Shown here: positions 1-8,599 of the stretch, in pieces
Layout of the letters: each line of letters begins with the position of its first letter
How positions within the stretch are numbered: the stretch's first letter is position 1
Assembly: GCA_965226825.1 (NCBI GenBank)
Contig: CBDDED010000003.1
Location: forward strand, 1,178,001-1,242,000
Direction of reading: 5' to 3'
DNA length: 64,000 nucleotides
From: Io17-Chloro-G2 sp965226825
GTDB lineage: Bacteria; Chloroflexota; Dehalococcoidia; Lucifugimonadales; UBA3495
The notes under the pieces: generated by a model
Databases searched by the model: none
What the model was told of the DNA's origin: nothing
Seen by the model: only the letters and a program-made list of their open reading frames with translations
Made by a program: the position numbers and the translations under genes

Positions 1-1
1 G

Positions 2-538
2 GTCATCGTGGCCACGATGAACTCCAACAACGTCCATTTTGGATTGCCCACCGTCACCAGCAACGAAGAGATGGATTTCCCCCTTTCAGGCGCCATGGGC
101 AAAGCATCGTCGGTGGCTCTGGGGCTGGCCCTGGCCCAACCCCACAGAAAGATACTAGTCCTGGATGGCGACGGCAGCCTGCTGATGAACCTGGGAACCT
201 TGGTGACGATTTCCAGCAAGGCGCCCGAGAATCTATACCACGTCCTGTTCGACAACGGGGTCTACGCCGTCACCGGGGGCCAACCGGTACCCGGTTCGTC
301 CCGAACCGACTGGGAAGAGTTCGCCAAGGGCGCCGGTTATGCGTCAGTGTTTTCCTTCGACAACCTGGAAGACCTGACAACCGGCATTGACGAAGCATTA
401 GGGGCCCAAGGCCCCGTGTTCGTCCGGCTGGCCATCGCGCCGCAGATTGAAAATACACCGGTGCAGTTCCGGCAGCGGCCGACTCGGTCCGTATTGTCGG
501 CTTTCAAAGAGATGCCGGAGACGCTGCGCAACAGCTAG
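2..538 (+). CDS. ThDP-binding decarboxylase domain protein (sulfopyruvate/phosphonopyruvate decarboxylase beta-like), 5' partial
   Basis: The reading frame is open to the left edge, so the true start may lie outside the window; the first in-window start is a GTG at 8. The visible 176 residues match the C-terminal pyrophosphate-binding domain of thiamine-diphosphate enzymes. The GDGS motif is at about residues 54-57 (counted from the GTG) and the closing Asn of the Mg/ThDP-binding motif is in FDNGVYAVTGG around residue 83. In sulfopyruvate and phosphonopyruvate decarboxylases this domain is often a separate beta subunit, so an alpha/PYR-domain partner may lie upstream. The substrate cannot be read from the sequence. 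A paralogue with a broken motif follows at 944. Confidence 0.72.
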   Translation, partial: VIVATMNSNNVHFGLPTVTSNEEMDFPLSGAMGKASSVALGLALAQPHRKILVLDGDGSLLMNLGTLVTISSKAPENLYHVLFDNGVYAVTGGQPVPGSSRTDWEEFAKGAGYASVFSFDNLEDLTTGIDEALGAQGPVFVRLAIAPQIENTPVQFRQRPTRSVLSAFKEMPETLRNS

Positions 539-690
539 GCAGAATCTCGGAGCTGCAGCTCAACCGTCGCCGGCGTTCCAAGTCCCACCGAATGAACAGC
601 CCACCATTCGCAAATACGGCTCGCCCTACGCCAGTCAACAATTGGGGCCGTCTGACAATCACAGTATGGGCTCGATGAGTAGAGGGCCGG

Positions 691-978
691 TTGTTTAGTT
701 TCTTCGCACGGGGTTTAGTCGCCAGGTTTGCCGGCTATGGGTGCATTGCTCTTGGATTCTGGCTTCTTTACCGGGGCTTTTCCGACGAGAATGTCGGTGT
801 TGCCATCGGTTGGGGGATCGGCGGCGCAGCGTCGATCCTGGTAGGGCTCTATTTGGCAGTGTCACTCGCCCAGAGGGACCCATCGCCCACACCACCCCAA
901 CCGGGTTCATCCGCGGCCGATTTGCCGGAGGAGGCTGTTGCAAATGATCCCGTCCATGGAAGCAACCAAGGCAGTTAA
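691..978 (+). CDS. small membrane protein of unknown function
   Basis: A 95-residue protein starting at TTG. Two hydrophobic segments (about residues 8-28 and 35-58, the second with glycine-rich GWGIGGAASILVG) suggest two membrane helices, followed by a Pro/Ser/Glu-rich tail. It sits between the two ThDP-domain genes and its 3' end overlaps the next gene by 35 nt, which supports it being translated. No family is recognised. The start codon is uncertain because no ATG lies in the frame. Confidence 0.45.
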   Translation: MFSFFARGLVARFAGYGCIALGFWLLYRGFSDENVGVAIGWGIGGAASILVGLYLAVSLAQRDPSPTPPQPGSSAADLPEEAVANDPVHGSNQGS

Positions 979-1513
979 CTACCACCGCAACAATTCTCTG
1001 GTGGTGTCAACCTCATCAGCGTTACGGGAGTGGAGCGCAGTCTCTCAACGGCGGGACTTGGACGTGGACCTAACCGACTGCATGGACCGGGCGCCGGCCG
1101 TGGGGTTGGGATTGTCCATCGCCAGACCGGACCTCAAGGTTTTGGTCCTGGACTGCGATGCCACATTGCGCACCGACTTGAGCAGTATGGCGACAATAGG
1201 AGAGTCCAGTCCCGAGAACCTGGTCCATTTTGTATTTGACGACATTAACAATGTCTCCACGGGCGGCCTGCCCATACAGGGCAAAGACAGGATTAACCTG
1301 ACGTCCATGGCCCAAAGCGCCGGTTACTCGGCGACCTACGAGTTTGACACCCTGGAAGAGTTCCTCATCGGCATGGAGGAGGTAATGGTACAGCACGGCC
1401 CGGTGTTCGTACTGGTCAAAGTGTTCCGAGACCTGGAGGAGTTGCCCTTCCCCGACCGGCCAATGGCCGAGGGTTGGGCGATGGTGAAGGAAACCCTGAA
1501 CCAACCGGATTAA
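944..1513 (+). CDS. degenerate ThDP-domain protein (paralogue of the first gene)
   Basis: 189 residues from the ATG at 944, which has a GGAGGAGG ribosome-binding site at 927-934; a TTG at 938 is too close to that site. It aligns by eye with the upstream ThDP-domain protein over its whole length (same LDLKVLVLD-type strand, PENLVHFVFDD, SMAQSAGY and GPVFV blocks). The cofactor motif GDGS is replaced by DCDAT at about residues 70-74 and the following Asn is missing, so binding of Mg-thiamine diphosphate is unlikely. It may be a non-catalytic subunit or a diverged paralogue. Its function is unknown. Confidence 0.6.
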   Translation: MIPSMEATKAVNYHRNNSLVVSTSSALREWSAVSQRRDLDVDLTDCMDRAPAVGLGLSIARPDLKVLVLDCDATLRTDLSSMATIGESSPENLVHFVFDDINNVSTGGLPIQGKDRINLTSMAQSAGYSATYEFDTLEEFLIGMEEVMVQHGPVFVLVKVFRDLEELPFPDRPMAEGWAMVKETLNQPD

Positions 1514-2280
1514 TCGGACGCTGCAGATACTTCAGGCGCCCGCGGACGCACGACAATCTGGCTGGCCACGTTGTACCCAATGGAAACTTGGTCTGACTCG
1601 GTTTCCACCGTCATTACGCCTCGATAGGGAGCCGCCTCCACTACCTGAATATCCCGATCAGGCGTGATCCGGGCTCCGCACAAAAATTGCAGCAGCTCCA
1701 TGTCCTCTTCCGGAACGCGGTCCACGGTATATGGGACTTGCGTTGCCACCGAGTCCAGGGTTTCAGTCGCCACCGGTTTTTGCGGCTCACCGACGTTTGG
1801 TATCGGCCTGCCATAGGGCGAACGGGCGGGATTTCCCAACCGCTCGATCAGCTTTACTTCAAACTCGTGAGAGATACCATGTTCCAACCGGTGAGCTTCG
1901 ATGTGGGCATAGTACAACTCCATGCCCAGCAGCTGCACCACCAACCATTCCGCCAGGCGGTGACGGCGGGCGATATTTACGCCACCCTCCAGTCCCTTAT
2001 CGGTTAACCGGATTTTTTTGTCCGTACCCAGGTCCACCAAGACCTGTCGCTGCATGCGCCGAATCATACCGGCCACCGACGGCAACGAAGTTCCAAGCCC
2101 TTCGGTCTGCGGCAATTTCTTCAGGGAGTCGGTCAGTTGAGTAATGGTGGGGACTTGGGAGTCTTCCCACATGCGGTACAAACAAAGAAGGTAGTTCTCT
2201 GTCCCCGGCGAGAGCCGTTCACTTGGAAGGTCTTCAGAGGCCTCACCTCGCCGCCGGGTTTTCTTATTTGAAACTGGCAT
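1510..2280 (-). CDS. DtxR/MntR-family metal-dependent transcriptional regulator
   Basis: 256 residues. After a basic N-terminus, residues about 25-95 form the winged helix (PGTENYLLCLYRMWED, then SVAGMIRRMQRQ as recognition region, then a wing with IRLTDKG). The helical dimerisation and metal-binding region follows (about 100-150, AHIEAHRLEHGIS containing the His/Glu ligands usual in the family). The last ~70 residues (GARITPDRDIQVVEAAP, VSIGYNVASQIVV) look like the FeoA/SH3-type domain of longer DtxR members. It lies just downstream of the Fe(III) ABC ATPase gene on the same strand, which suggests iron-dependent control of that transporter. Mn instead of Fe as corepressor cannot be excluded. 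Confidence 0.85.
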   Translation of the reverse strand: MPVSNKKTRRRGEASEDLPSERLSPGTENYLLCLYRMWEDSQVPTITQLTDSLKKLPQTEGLGTSLPSVAGMIRRMQRQVLVDLGTDKKIRLTDKGLEGGVNIARRHRLAEWLVVQLLGMELYYAHIEAHRLEHGISHEFEVKLIERLGNPARSPYGRPIPNVGEPQKPVATETLDSVATQVPYTVDRVPEEDMELLQFLCGARITPDRDIQVVEAAPYRGVMTVETESDQVSIGYNVASQIVVRPRAPEVSAASD

Positions 2281-2372
2281 TTGTATCGACTTCCACAGTT
2301 CCCCAGAACCGTTACCATGACCGCCGGGGGAAGACCGTCTGGGCTCACCGCATCTGGAGAAGAGATAGGAGA

Positions 2373-3515
2373 CTAACCGTGTTGGTGTTCAACTCCCGAG
2401 ACGGCCTTATGGCCGACAAACGGCGTGAGAGAATGGCCGTCTCGCAGGGCCACCGCCACCGGGGTTCCGACGGCTAACTCCCGGGTGTGAGAAAGCAAAC
2501 AGCGGATCGAACGCCCGGACGGCAGGGACACCTGGTAGAGATTAAACGGTCCCTGGAATTCGCGCTCGGATATAATTCCTTGGCCCTCATCGGACGGGCG
2601 GCAGACCAGGCAGTCGGGCCGCACCATCACTTCCAATTCCCCAACGGGGTCGGGCTGAGGCCAATCGACGGGTCCCACTTCGGTCATCACCGTGTCGCCA
2701 TCACGCCACGCCGGCAGGAAATCGGCTATCCCCATGAACTCGGCCACAAACCGGGTGGCAGGACGGTGGAAAATCACCTCGGGCCGGTCGGTCTGCTCAA
2801 TCGCACCGCGGTTCATTACCGAGATAACGTCACCCATCAACAGGGCCTCTTGCTGGTCGTGGGTGACGAAAACCGCGCTCACCTGGCTATCGCGGATCAT
2901 GCGCAGCACATCCTTCCGTACCTGACCCCGAAGACGGGGGTCCAGGTTGGAAAACGGCTCGTCCAGCAGCAACGCTTTCGGCCGAGGGGCCAACGCCCGG
3001 GCCAGGGCGACACGTTGGTGCTGGCCGCCGGACAACTCGTGAGGAAACCGCTGGCGCAGCCCCTCTATTTCCCCCAGTCCCAGGACTTCATCGATTCGCT
3101 CCTCCCTTTGGGCATCCTTGGAGAGACCGAAAGCGATGTTTTGTTCCACCGTCATGTGGGGGAACAACGCGCCTTCCTGGAGGACAATGCCCACCTTCCG
3201 GTTTTCCGGTGGGACGTGGTGGCCGGCTCCGCCGACGATCGTGCCATTTACCTTGATGACCCCTTGGTCCGGCGCTTCAAATCCGGCAATCAACCGCAAC
3301 GTGGTGGTCTTGCCGCACCCACTGGGGCCGAGCAAGGAAAGAACCTGGCCTCTCTGCAGCGTCAGGTCCAGCCCGTTCAATACCGGGGCCTCGCCAAACC
3401 CTTTGACCAAGCCCGTGCATTCCAGCGCCGGAACCTGGTCTGCCGGCGGAAATTCCCCAGTCTCGACATGGACACTGGAAATCTCTTGGCCGGCCCGTTT
3501 TCCCTTTAGGAACAT
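2373..3515 (-). CDS. fbpC: Fe(III) ABC transporter ATP-binding protein (FbpC/AfuC-like)
   Basis: 380 residues. The nucleotide-binding domain shows Walker A GPSGCGKTT (about residues 63-71), a Q-loop, the signature LSGGQHQRVALARAL, Walker B ALLLDEPFSNLD and the switch His in VFVTHDQ. A C-terminal TOBE-type domain (from about residue 280) places it with the iron/spermidine/molybdate importers. The divergent permease at 4319 is the obvious partner. No Fe-binding periplasmic protein is encoded in this window. The upstream region carries an operator-like palindrome at the promoter. The symbol is given by family resemblance; a related thiamine or spermidine importer is less likely next to a DtxR-type regulator. 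Confidence 0.82.
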   Translation of the reverse strand: MFLKGKRAGQEISSVHVETGEFPPADQVPALECTGLVKGFGEAPVLNGLDLTLQRGQVLSLLGPSGCGKTTTLRLIAGFEAPDQGVIKVNGTIVGGAGHHVPPENRKVGIVLQEGALFPHMTVEQNIAFGLSKDAQREERIDEVLGLGEIEGLRQRFPHELSGGQHQRVALARALAPRPKALLLDEPFSNLDPRLRGQVRKDVLRMIRDSQVSAVFVTHDQQEALLMGDVISVMNRGAIEQTDRPEVIFHRPATRFVAEFMGIADFLPAWRDGDTVMTEVGPVDWPQPDPVGELEVMVRPDCLVCRPSDEGQGIISEREFQGPFNLYQVSLPSGRSIRCLLSHTRELAVGTPVAVALRDGHSLTPFVGHKAVSGVEHQHG

Positions 3516-3561
3516 CTATAACTCAGCGGTCAATGAACCGGTTCGCCGACGTACGACACCG

Positions 3562-3598
3562 TTAGACATGTATACATATAATAATAGTAAGAGTCTAA
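3562..3598 (-). promoter_or_regulatory. promoter and operator-like palindrome upstream of the Fe(III) ABC ATPase
   Basis: On the minus strand TTAGAC (3598-3593) can serve as -35 and TATACA (3574-3569) as -10 with an 18-nt spacer, about 55 nt ahead of the ATPase start. The -10 lies inside a perfect palindrome ATGTATACAT (3568-3577). TTAGAC at 3562-3567 and GTCTAA at 3593-3598 form a wider inverted repeat framing the promoter. The layout suits a dimeric repressor such as the DtxR-type protein encoded nearby. Binding is inference. Confidence 0.45.
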
Positions 3599-3599
3599 T

Positions 3600-4318
3600 C
3601 ACACCAATATTAAATGTCAATTGTAAACCTCAGACAACAGGCATTGGTCAACCTGTCCAGCCTGCCCGGGACATCACACTTCCACCTATAGAGAGCCCTG
3701 AAAACTGCCCCTCGATTGGCGACTGTCTTTGGTTCCCGCCGTTTGCTCCCAATTTGGGCACAACTGAGGACGACGTACCTATGGCATCTGCGGCCTATAG
3801 AAATGACACCCCCGTAGCTCGGATGTATCCGCCCTGTCGCTACTGTTTTCGGGCCGTCCATCTAGATTCTGCATCGCTCCGATCCTCACCACAATAGAGC
3901 CTGGCCTCCTTAACCCGGTCTCCGATTCCCCGCCTGGGACAAGGGCCTCAATTCCAAGTTTCGACTCCATCTCTCGACGAAAAGGACCCGGTTCAGCCGT
4001 CCGAGAACGAAAAATCTCTGCACCCGATGCTTCCAGTCGTTGACATGCATCCGAGCCAGGCTTATGCTCAGGAAAACACAGTCGTATAGCCACCATAAAT
4101 TAGTAATGCCACACGATTATATAAAACTCGTCTCAACACCGTGGCGCCGGCTGCCACTACTTTGGCGGCTGGCATGGATGAACCCGGGTCTTCACCCATC
4201 GACTCCGATCACAGCGAAACCCTGATGGCTCCGACAAACGCCCATTTCTCCCAGGCCGCCAGCTTTGATGTTCCCGTAAAATTCGAGGGGGATTTCTGAA
4301 GAACGCGGGCATCAACCC
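3600..4318. other. non-coding interval between divergent Fe(III) transporter genes
   Basis: About 0.7 kb, more AT-rich near its left end than the flanking genes. No convincing reading frame, RNA gene or repeat was found. It must hold the promoter of the permease gene. Confidence 0.5.
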
Positions 4319-5974
4319 TTGACTCCAAGTTCATCCGCCAACCAGCCTCATGCCGGCGGGTCCGGCGATTCAGGAAGCAACTCTTGGCTGCGGCGCGTTT
4401 TCAACGGCGGGTTTGGTTGGCCGCCGGCCGTTGTCTGGATTCCGGCGTTGCTGGTTGCCGCTGCCCTGGTCCTTTCCCCGGCTTACCTGGCGCTGCGTAC
4501 GGTGGGGGCCGGCGGCGAGGCCTGGGACGTTCTTTTCCGGATGCGGGTGCTGGAGATACTGGCGCGCACCGTAGCGTTGGTTTTTTCGGTCACCGCCCTT
4601 TGCGTACTGATCGCAATTCCTCTGGCCTGGCTGACGGTCCGCACCGACCTACCTGGCCGGAGAATCTGGTCGGTCGCCGTCACGCTGCCACTGGTCATTC
4701 CCAGTTACGTGGCGGGATTGATCGTGGTTGCAGCGCTGGGCCCCAGGGGAATGCTAGCCCAAGGCTTGGAGAGCCTGTTCGGACTGGAACGCCTGCCCCC
4801 AATTTATGGCTTTCCCGGCGCGTTGCTGACCCTGTCCCTTTTGAGTTACCCCTACGTTTTGCTCACGGTCCGCGGCAGCCTGTTGCGGCTGGATCCGGCG
4901 TTGATCGAGTCCTCCCGGGGACTGGGGCGCGGCTCCTGGGTTACCTTTGCCAAAGTAATCTTGCCCCTGATGCGGCCGGGCTTAATGTCCGGAGCGTTGC
5001 TGGTTTCCCTGTACGTGCTCAGCGATTTCGGGGCCGTCTCTTTGTTGCGGTATGAAACCTTTACCTGGGCAATTTTCGTGCAGTACGAGTCGGGGTTGGA
5101 ACGCACCCTGGGCGCGGCGCTGTCCCTCGTCCTGGTTTTCTTCGCCCTGGGGTTGGTATGGCTTGAATCCATTGCCCGGGGACGCTCCAGGTATTACCGG
5201 ACCGCTTCCGGGTCACCCAGGCCGGGCAACATCGCAAGCCTGGGGGCATGGCGTTGGCCGGCGTTGATTTTTTGCGGTGGCGTGGTGATTTTGAGCCTGG
5301 CGCTCCCCGCCTCGATTTTGGTGTACTGGGCAGTCAGGGGGATTGCGGCAGGGGAGCCCTTGTTGCTTCTATGGAGCGCGGCCTTTAACTCTCTTTACGC
5401 TGGCGCATTGACGGCGGTGGCGGCAGTAGCGGCGGCATTACCTATCGCCATCCTTTCGGTGCGATTCCCGACGGCTTTGAGCGCCATGTTGGAACGGGTT
5501 ACCCACGTGGGATTTGCCCTGCCGGGAATTGCAGTCGCCCTGGCGTTGGTGTTTTTCGCGGCCAACTATGCTCCGGCCTTGTACCAAACGCTTCCGCTTC
5601 TGATCTTCGCCTACGCCGTGTTGTTCCTGTCGCCGGCCGTCGGCGCCGTCCGGGCGTCGCTGCTTCAGATAAGTCCGAAGCTGGAGGAAGCGGCGAGGAG
5701 CCTGGGACGGCCGCCGCGGAAAGTGCTGGCGTCGATCACGCTGCCAATCGCCTTGCCAGGCCTGGTATCGGCCGGAGCGCTGGTCTTTCTTCTGACCATG
5801 AAAGAATTGCCGGCGACCCTGGTGTTGGGACCGGTCGGTTTCAACACCCTGGCCACCTCCATCTGGGGAGCAGCGTCAGAAGCCTTCTTCGCCCAAGCCG
5901 CCTTGCCCGCCCTCCTGCTAATCGCCGCCTCATTCATCCCAATGACCTTCTTGATGCTCCGAGAACAGCGGTAG
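4319..5974 (+). CDS. fbpB: Fe(III) ABC transporter permease, two-domain (FbpB-like)
   Basis: 551 residues with about twelve hydrophobic segments in two homologous halves, typical of fused FbpB/SfuB permeases. Each half has an EAA-type loop for docking the ATPase: around residues 195-215 (ESSRGLGRGSWVTFAKVILP) and 455-475 (EEAARSLGRPPRKVLASITL). The start used is TTG at 4319; an in-frame stop lies only 18 nt upstream, so the protein cannot extend much further. The divergent ATPase at 2373-3515 is the likely partner. The Fe-binding protein must be encoded elsewhere. Confidence 0.82.
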   Translation: MTPSSSANQPHAGGSGDSGSNSWLRRVFNGGFGWPPAVVWIPALLVAAALVLSPAYLALRTVGAGGEAWDVLFRMRVLEILARTVALVFSVTALCVLIAIPLAWLTVRTDLPGRRIWSVAVTLPLVIPSYVAGLIVVAALGPRGMLAQGLESLFGLERLPPIYGFPGALLTLSLLSYPYVLLTVRGSLLRLDPALIESSRGLGRGSWVTFAKVILPLMRPGLMSGALLVSLYVLSDFGAVSLLRYETFTWAIFVQYESGLERTLGAALSLVLVFFALGLVWLESIARGRSRYYRTASGSPRPGNIASLGAWRWPALIFCGGVVILSLALPASILVYWAVRGIAAGEPLLLLWSAAFNSLYAGALTAVAAVAAALPIAILSVRFPTALSAMLERVTHVGFALPGIAVALALVFFAANYAPALYQTLPLLIFAYAVLFLSPAVGAVRASLLQISPKLEEAARSLGRPPRKVLASITLPIALPGLVSAGALVFLLTMKELPATLVLGPVGFNTLATSIWGAASEAFFAQAALPALLLIAASFIPMTFLMLREQR

Positions 5975-6241
5975 GCGACGTCGAAACGGTTGGGACGGGA
6001 CACGCGATATAGAAACGGGCTCCGACGACGCTCCATTCCTTTCCGGATGCCCGGCCCCTACTTATCTTTCTCTGAACTATTGCCGCGGTCCTTTCTAGTG
6101 TCATAATGGGTCTTTTCGACGCCGGGCGCGATATTGGCATGCTTCGCGAGGTCGTCCGGCATCAATATGCTATCATCGGCGTCTCAGGATGGCTCAATTT
6201 AGCTGGGCAACGGTATGCCCGCCCATGTCGGAGGATTCACC

Positions 6242-7549
6242 GTGACAGATTCCCCAGGCTCTGCGTTCGCCGTTTTCCCAGGCAAGTTGATTGACGGGCT
6301 GGGAGGCCCTCCCAAGGCTAGTCAGGCTCTAATCGTGTCGGCCGGCCGCATAGCGTGGTCCGGGCCAGTTGAGCAGTTGGAAAGCCCTGATGGCCCCGGA
6401 GGCCAATGGGGACCTTTACAGAATTTGCGCTACCCGGATGCTACGCTGCTGCCGGGGCTGATTGACTGCCACACTCATACCAACATGCCAGGCAACGGCA
6501 GGCGGGGTGAGGATGTAAACCGGGACAGCGACGATATTCGCCTGCTGCGCTCGGCGAAAAACGTGGAGGCCGCTCTGAGATCGGGCGTTACCACGGTGTG
6601 CGATTGCGGTGCCTGGAACGATACCGCGTTCTCCCTGAAGCAGGGCGTGGCAGAGGGGTTAGTGGACGGTCCTCGAACGATGGTCGCCGGCCGCCCCGTG
6701 ACCACCACCGGCGGTCATTTGTGGTTTATGGGCGGTGAAGCCGACGGCGTCGAGGGCGTTCGACGCCAGGTCCGCCAGCTCATCAAACAAGGCGCGGATT
6801 TCATCAAGGTTGTGGCCTCCGGCGGCAGTACCGCCACCAGCGACCCGTACCGCCCGTCCCTGACCGAGCCGGAAATCCGGAGCCTAGTGGAGGAAGCCCA
6901 TAACCGGGGCAAGCCGGTGGCCGCCCATTGCCGCTGCACCGCCGCCATCAACAACGCCGTGTCCGCCGGCGTGGACATGGTTCTGCACTGCGCCTTCTAC
7001 CAATCCGACCAAACCTACCTCTGGAGCCAGGAAACCGCCCAACGGCTGGCCGATTCCGGCGTATGGGTGAACCCCACCCTCCACCTGGGCCGTGTCCGCC
7101 GGACGTTGCTGAGAAACAAGCAGCAAGAATCGGAGCTGACCCCTGAGGAACAGGCATTTTTGGATGCCGGGAACCAACGCGAGAAACTAAGCCTGGAGCA
7201 TTTCGGGAGGCTTATCGACCTGGGCGTGAGATTGATCGGCGGCTCTGATTGCGGTTGGGGGAATTACCCATTCGGCGACTTTCAGGGAGAGGTGATAGCC
7301 ATGGCCGACGCCGGCCTTGGGCCGATGGAGGCTATCCTGGCGGGCACCCGGGACGCAGCCTCCGCCATGCGTATTTTGGACGAGGCCGGGACCATAGAGC
7401 CGGGGAAATGCGCCGACCTGCTGCTGGTGAAGGGCGACCCCACCGAAAACCTGGAGGCGTTACGCGACGTGATGGCGGTTTTCCGCAACGGCGTTCCGGT
7501 TGGGGGGCCTGTCGCCGAGTCCCGGACACCATCCGAAACGTCCTCCTGA
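6242..7549 (+). CDS. metal-dependent amidohydrolase (imidazolonepropionase-like)
   Basis: About 435 residues of the amidohydrolase superfamily. The N-terminal HxH metal motif is in LIDCHTHTNMPG. A probable bridging Lys is in ADFIKVVASGG, the metal His in PVAAHCRC and ALHC-like strands, and the metal Asp in IGGSDCGWG. The C-terminal TIEPGKCADLLLVKGDP is typical of this superfamily. GTG at 6242 is preferred because GGAGG (6230-6234) lies 7 nt upstream; an in-frame ATG at 6215 has no comparable site. The substrate is unknown; relatives act on cyclic amides, Xaa-Pro dipeptides or carbamates. The stop overlaps the start of the next gene. Confidence 0.82.
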   Translation: MTDSPGSAFAVFPGKLIDGLGGPPKASQALIVSAGRIAWSGPVEQLESPDGPGGQWGPLQNLRYPDATLLPGLIDCHTHTNMPGNGRRGEDVNRDSDDIRLLRSAKNVEAALRSGVTTVCDCGAWNDTAFSLKQGVAEGLVDGPRTMVAGRPVTTTGGHLWFMGGEADGVEGVRRQVRQLIKQGADFIKVVASGGSTATSDPYRPSLTEPEIRSLVEEAHNRGKPVAAHCRCTAAINNAVSAGVDMVLHCAFYQSDQTYLWSQETAQRLADSGVWVNPTLHLGRVRRTLLRNKQQESELTPEEQAFLDAGNQREKLSLEHFGRLIDLGVRLIGGSDCGWGNYPFGDFQGEVIAMADAGLGPMEAILAGTRDAASAMRILDEAGTIEPGKCADLLLVKGDPTENLEALRDVMAVFRNGVPVGGPVAESRTPSETSS

Positions 7550-7929
7550 TGCACCACTGGGAAGTTGGCGGCGCCATTGCAATCGGCTGGCCTGATTACG
7601 GAATTGGCGAGCACAGCTATACCATCGTGGAGTGCCAGCGTTTGGGCCAGGTGTTCCGGGCAAGAGTGACCGACGGCACAAAGCAGGGCGGGTTCCTGAT
7701 GGTCTTCGATTGCCCCGAGGTTGTGCTGCAAGTCTTGGCGGACCAGGCAACTCAGGTCCTTGGATTCAAGGTTGTGGTTTCGGGGCTGCGGTGCAGCGTG
7801 GAAGGCACAGTTCTGCACAGTCTGGACTATGAATGGTATCCCACGGAAGAATATGCAGACCGACCCAGCCTTCTAACCCGCACCGTAGCTGATTTGCTGG
7901 CGGCGATGAAGGCGCCTCCCCATGATTGA
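7549..7929 (+). CDS. hypothetical protein coupled to the amidohydrolase
   Basis: 126 residues beginning at an ATG that overlaps the amidohydrolase stop (TGATG at 7547-7551), so translational coupling is likely. It is a small soluble alpha/beta protein without membrane segments or recognisable motifs. It contains AIGWPDYGIGEHSYTIVECQ near the N-terminus and an acidic C-terminal half. No family recognised. Confidence 0.6.
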   Translation: MHHWEVGGAIAIGWPDYGIGEHSYTIVECQRLGQVFRARVTDGTKQGGFLMVFDCPEVVLQVLADQATQVLGFKVVVSGLRCSVEGTVLHSLDYEWYPTEEYADRPSLLTRTVADLLAAMKAPPHD

Positions 7930-8033
7930 CTCCGACTCAAGCAGACCGTTGTCACCGTCCCCCTGCCGGGTTATTATTACCGGCGTCGCGAGCCGGGGAT
8001 TTTCGTCCCGCATCCAAGTTTAGGAGGTAATCC

Positions 8034-8405
8034 ATGAAAGTAGTCACAATGAGCAACGTAGCCAAAGAAGCCGCTCCCATGACCGGCGGCCTGATGACCG
8101 GAACCCAGGTCTGGAGACAGTCGATACTGCAACCAGACGACAGCAACAACTTCAATTTTGCTATCGTCAGCTTCGACGCGGGCTCGCGGAACAAGTTCCA
8201 CAAGCACAGCGGGGACCAGATTCTGATCATTACCGAGGGCACCGGCAAAGTCGCCACCGACACCGAGGTTCTTACAGTGTCCCAAGGCGACGTGGTGGTT
8301 ATCCCTGCGGGCGAAAATCACTGGCACGGGGCCCCGGACAGCTCATCAATGGCCCACATCACGGTCACAGTGAAGGGCAGCGAAACCGAACAGACCGAGC
8401 CCTAA
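8034..8405 (+). CDS. single-domain cupin protein
   Basis: 123 residues with one complete cupin barrel. Motif 1 is around residues 48-70 (SRNKFHKHSGDQILIITEG) with His, His and Gln/Glu positions. Motif 2 is around 82-100 (GDVVVIPAGENHWHGAP) with the last metal His. An AGGAGGT site at about 8022-8028 fits the ATG exactly. Single-domain cupins of this kind include carboxymuconolactone-type and sugar-related enzymes and binding proteins; the reaction is not predictable. It is monocistronic, followed by hairpins at 8446 and 8572. Confidence 0.82.
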   Translation: MKVVTMSNVAKEAAPMTGGLMTGTQVWRQSILQPDDSNNFNFAIVSFDAGSRNKFHKHSGDQILIITEGTGKVATDTEVLTVSQGDVVVIPAGENHWHGAPDSSSMAHITVTVKGSETEQTEP

Positions 8406-8445
8406 GTCAACCGCGCCAGACCCCACAGGGGAACGGCGTAAACAA

Positions 8446-8483
8446 GCTCCCCACAGCCACTGTTTCAGTAGTCTGCGGGGAGC
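8446..8483 (+). other. stem-loop downstream of the cupin gene
   Basis: GCTCCCCACAG (8446-8456) pairs with CTGCGGGGAGC (8473-8483) apart from one mismatch, closing a 16-nt loop. There is no T-run, so it is a processing or stabilising hairpin rather than a clear terminator. Confidence 0.4.
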
Positions 8484-8571
8484 ATGGAACAAAATGGGTT
8501 CGGCGTGGAAGTTGCAGCCCCACTCTTGCGAACGGGGCGGTGGCATTTCAGTGCCGGGGTTGGTAAAGCAG

Positions 8572-8599
8572 AAAGAGCGCGGCGGGCCGCGCTCTTTTT
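8572..8599. terminator. bidirectional intrinsic terminator
   Basis: AAAGAGCGCGGC and GCCGCGCTCTTT form a near-perfect stem with a 2-nt loop, flanked by A and T runs. It lies between the convergent cupin gene and the ornithine-cyclodeaminase-like gene and can end both transcripts. Confidence 0.85.

Noticed and set aside
2487..3509. 340-codon plus-strand frame opposite the Fe(III) ATPase gene
   Set aside because: Antisense shadow of a clearly conserved ABC ATPase; no family features.
8406..8571. Small RNA gene (SRP RNA, 6S or tmRNA) after the cupin gene
   Set aside because: Only a stem-loop is seen; none of the conserved cores of these RNAs could be found.
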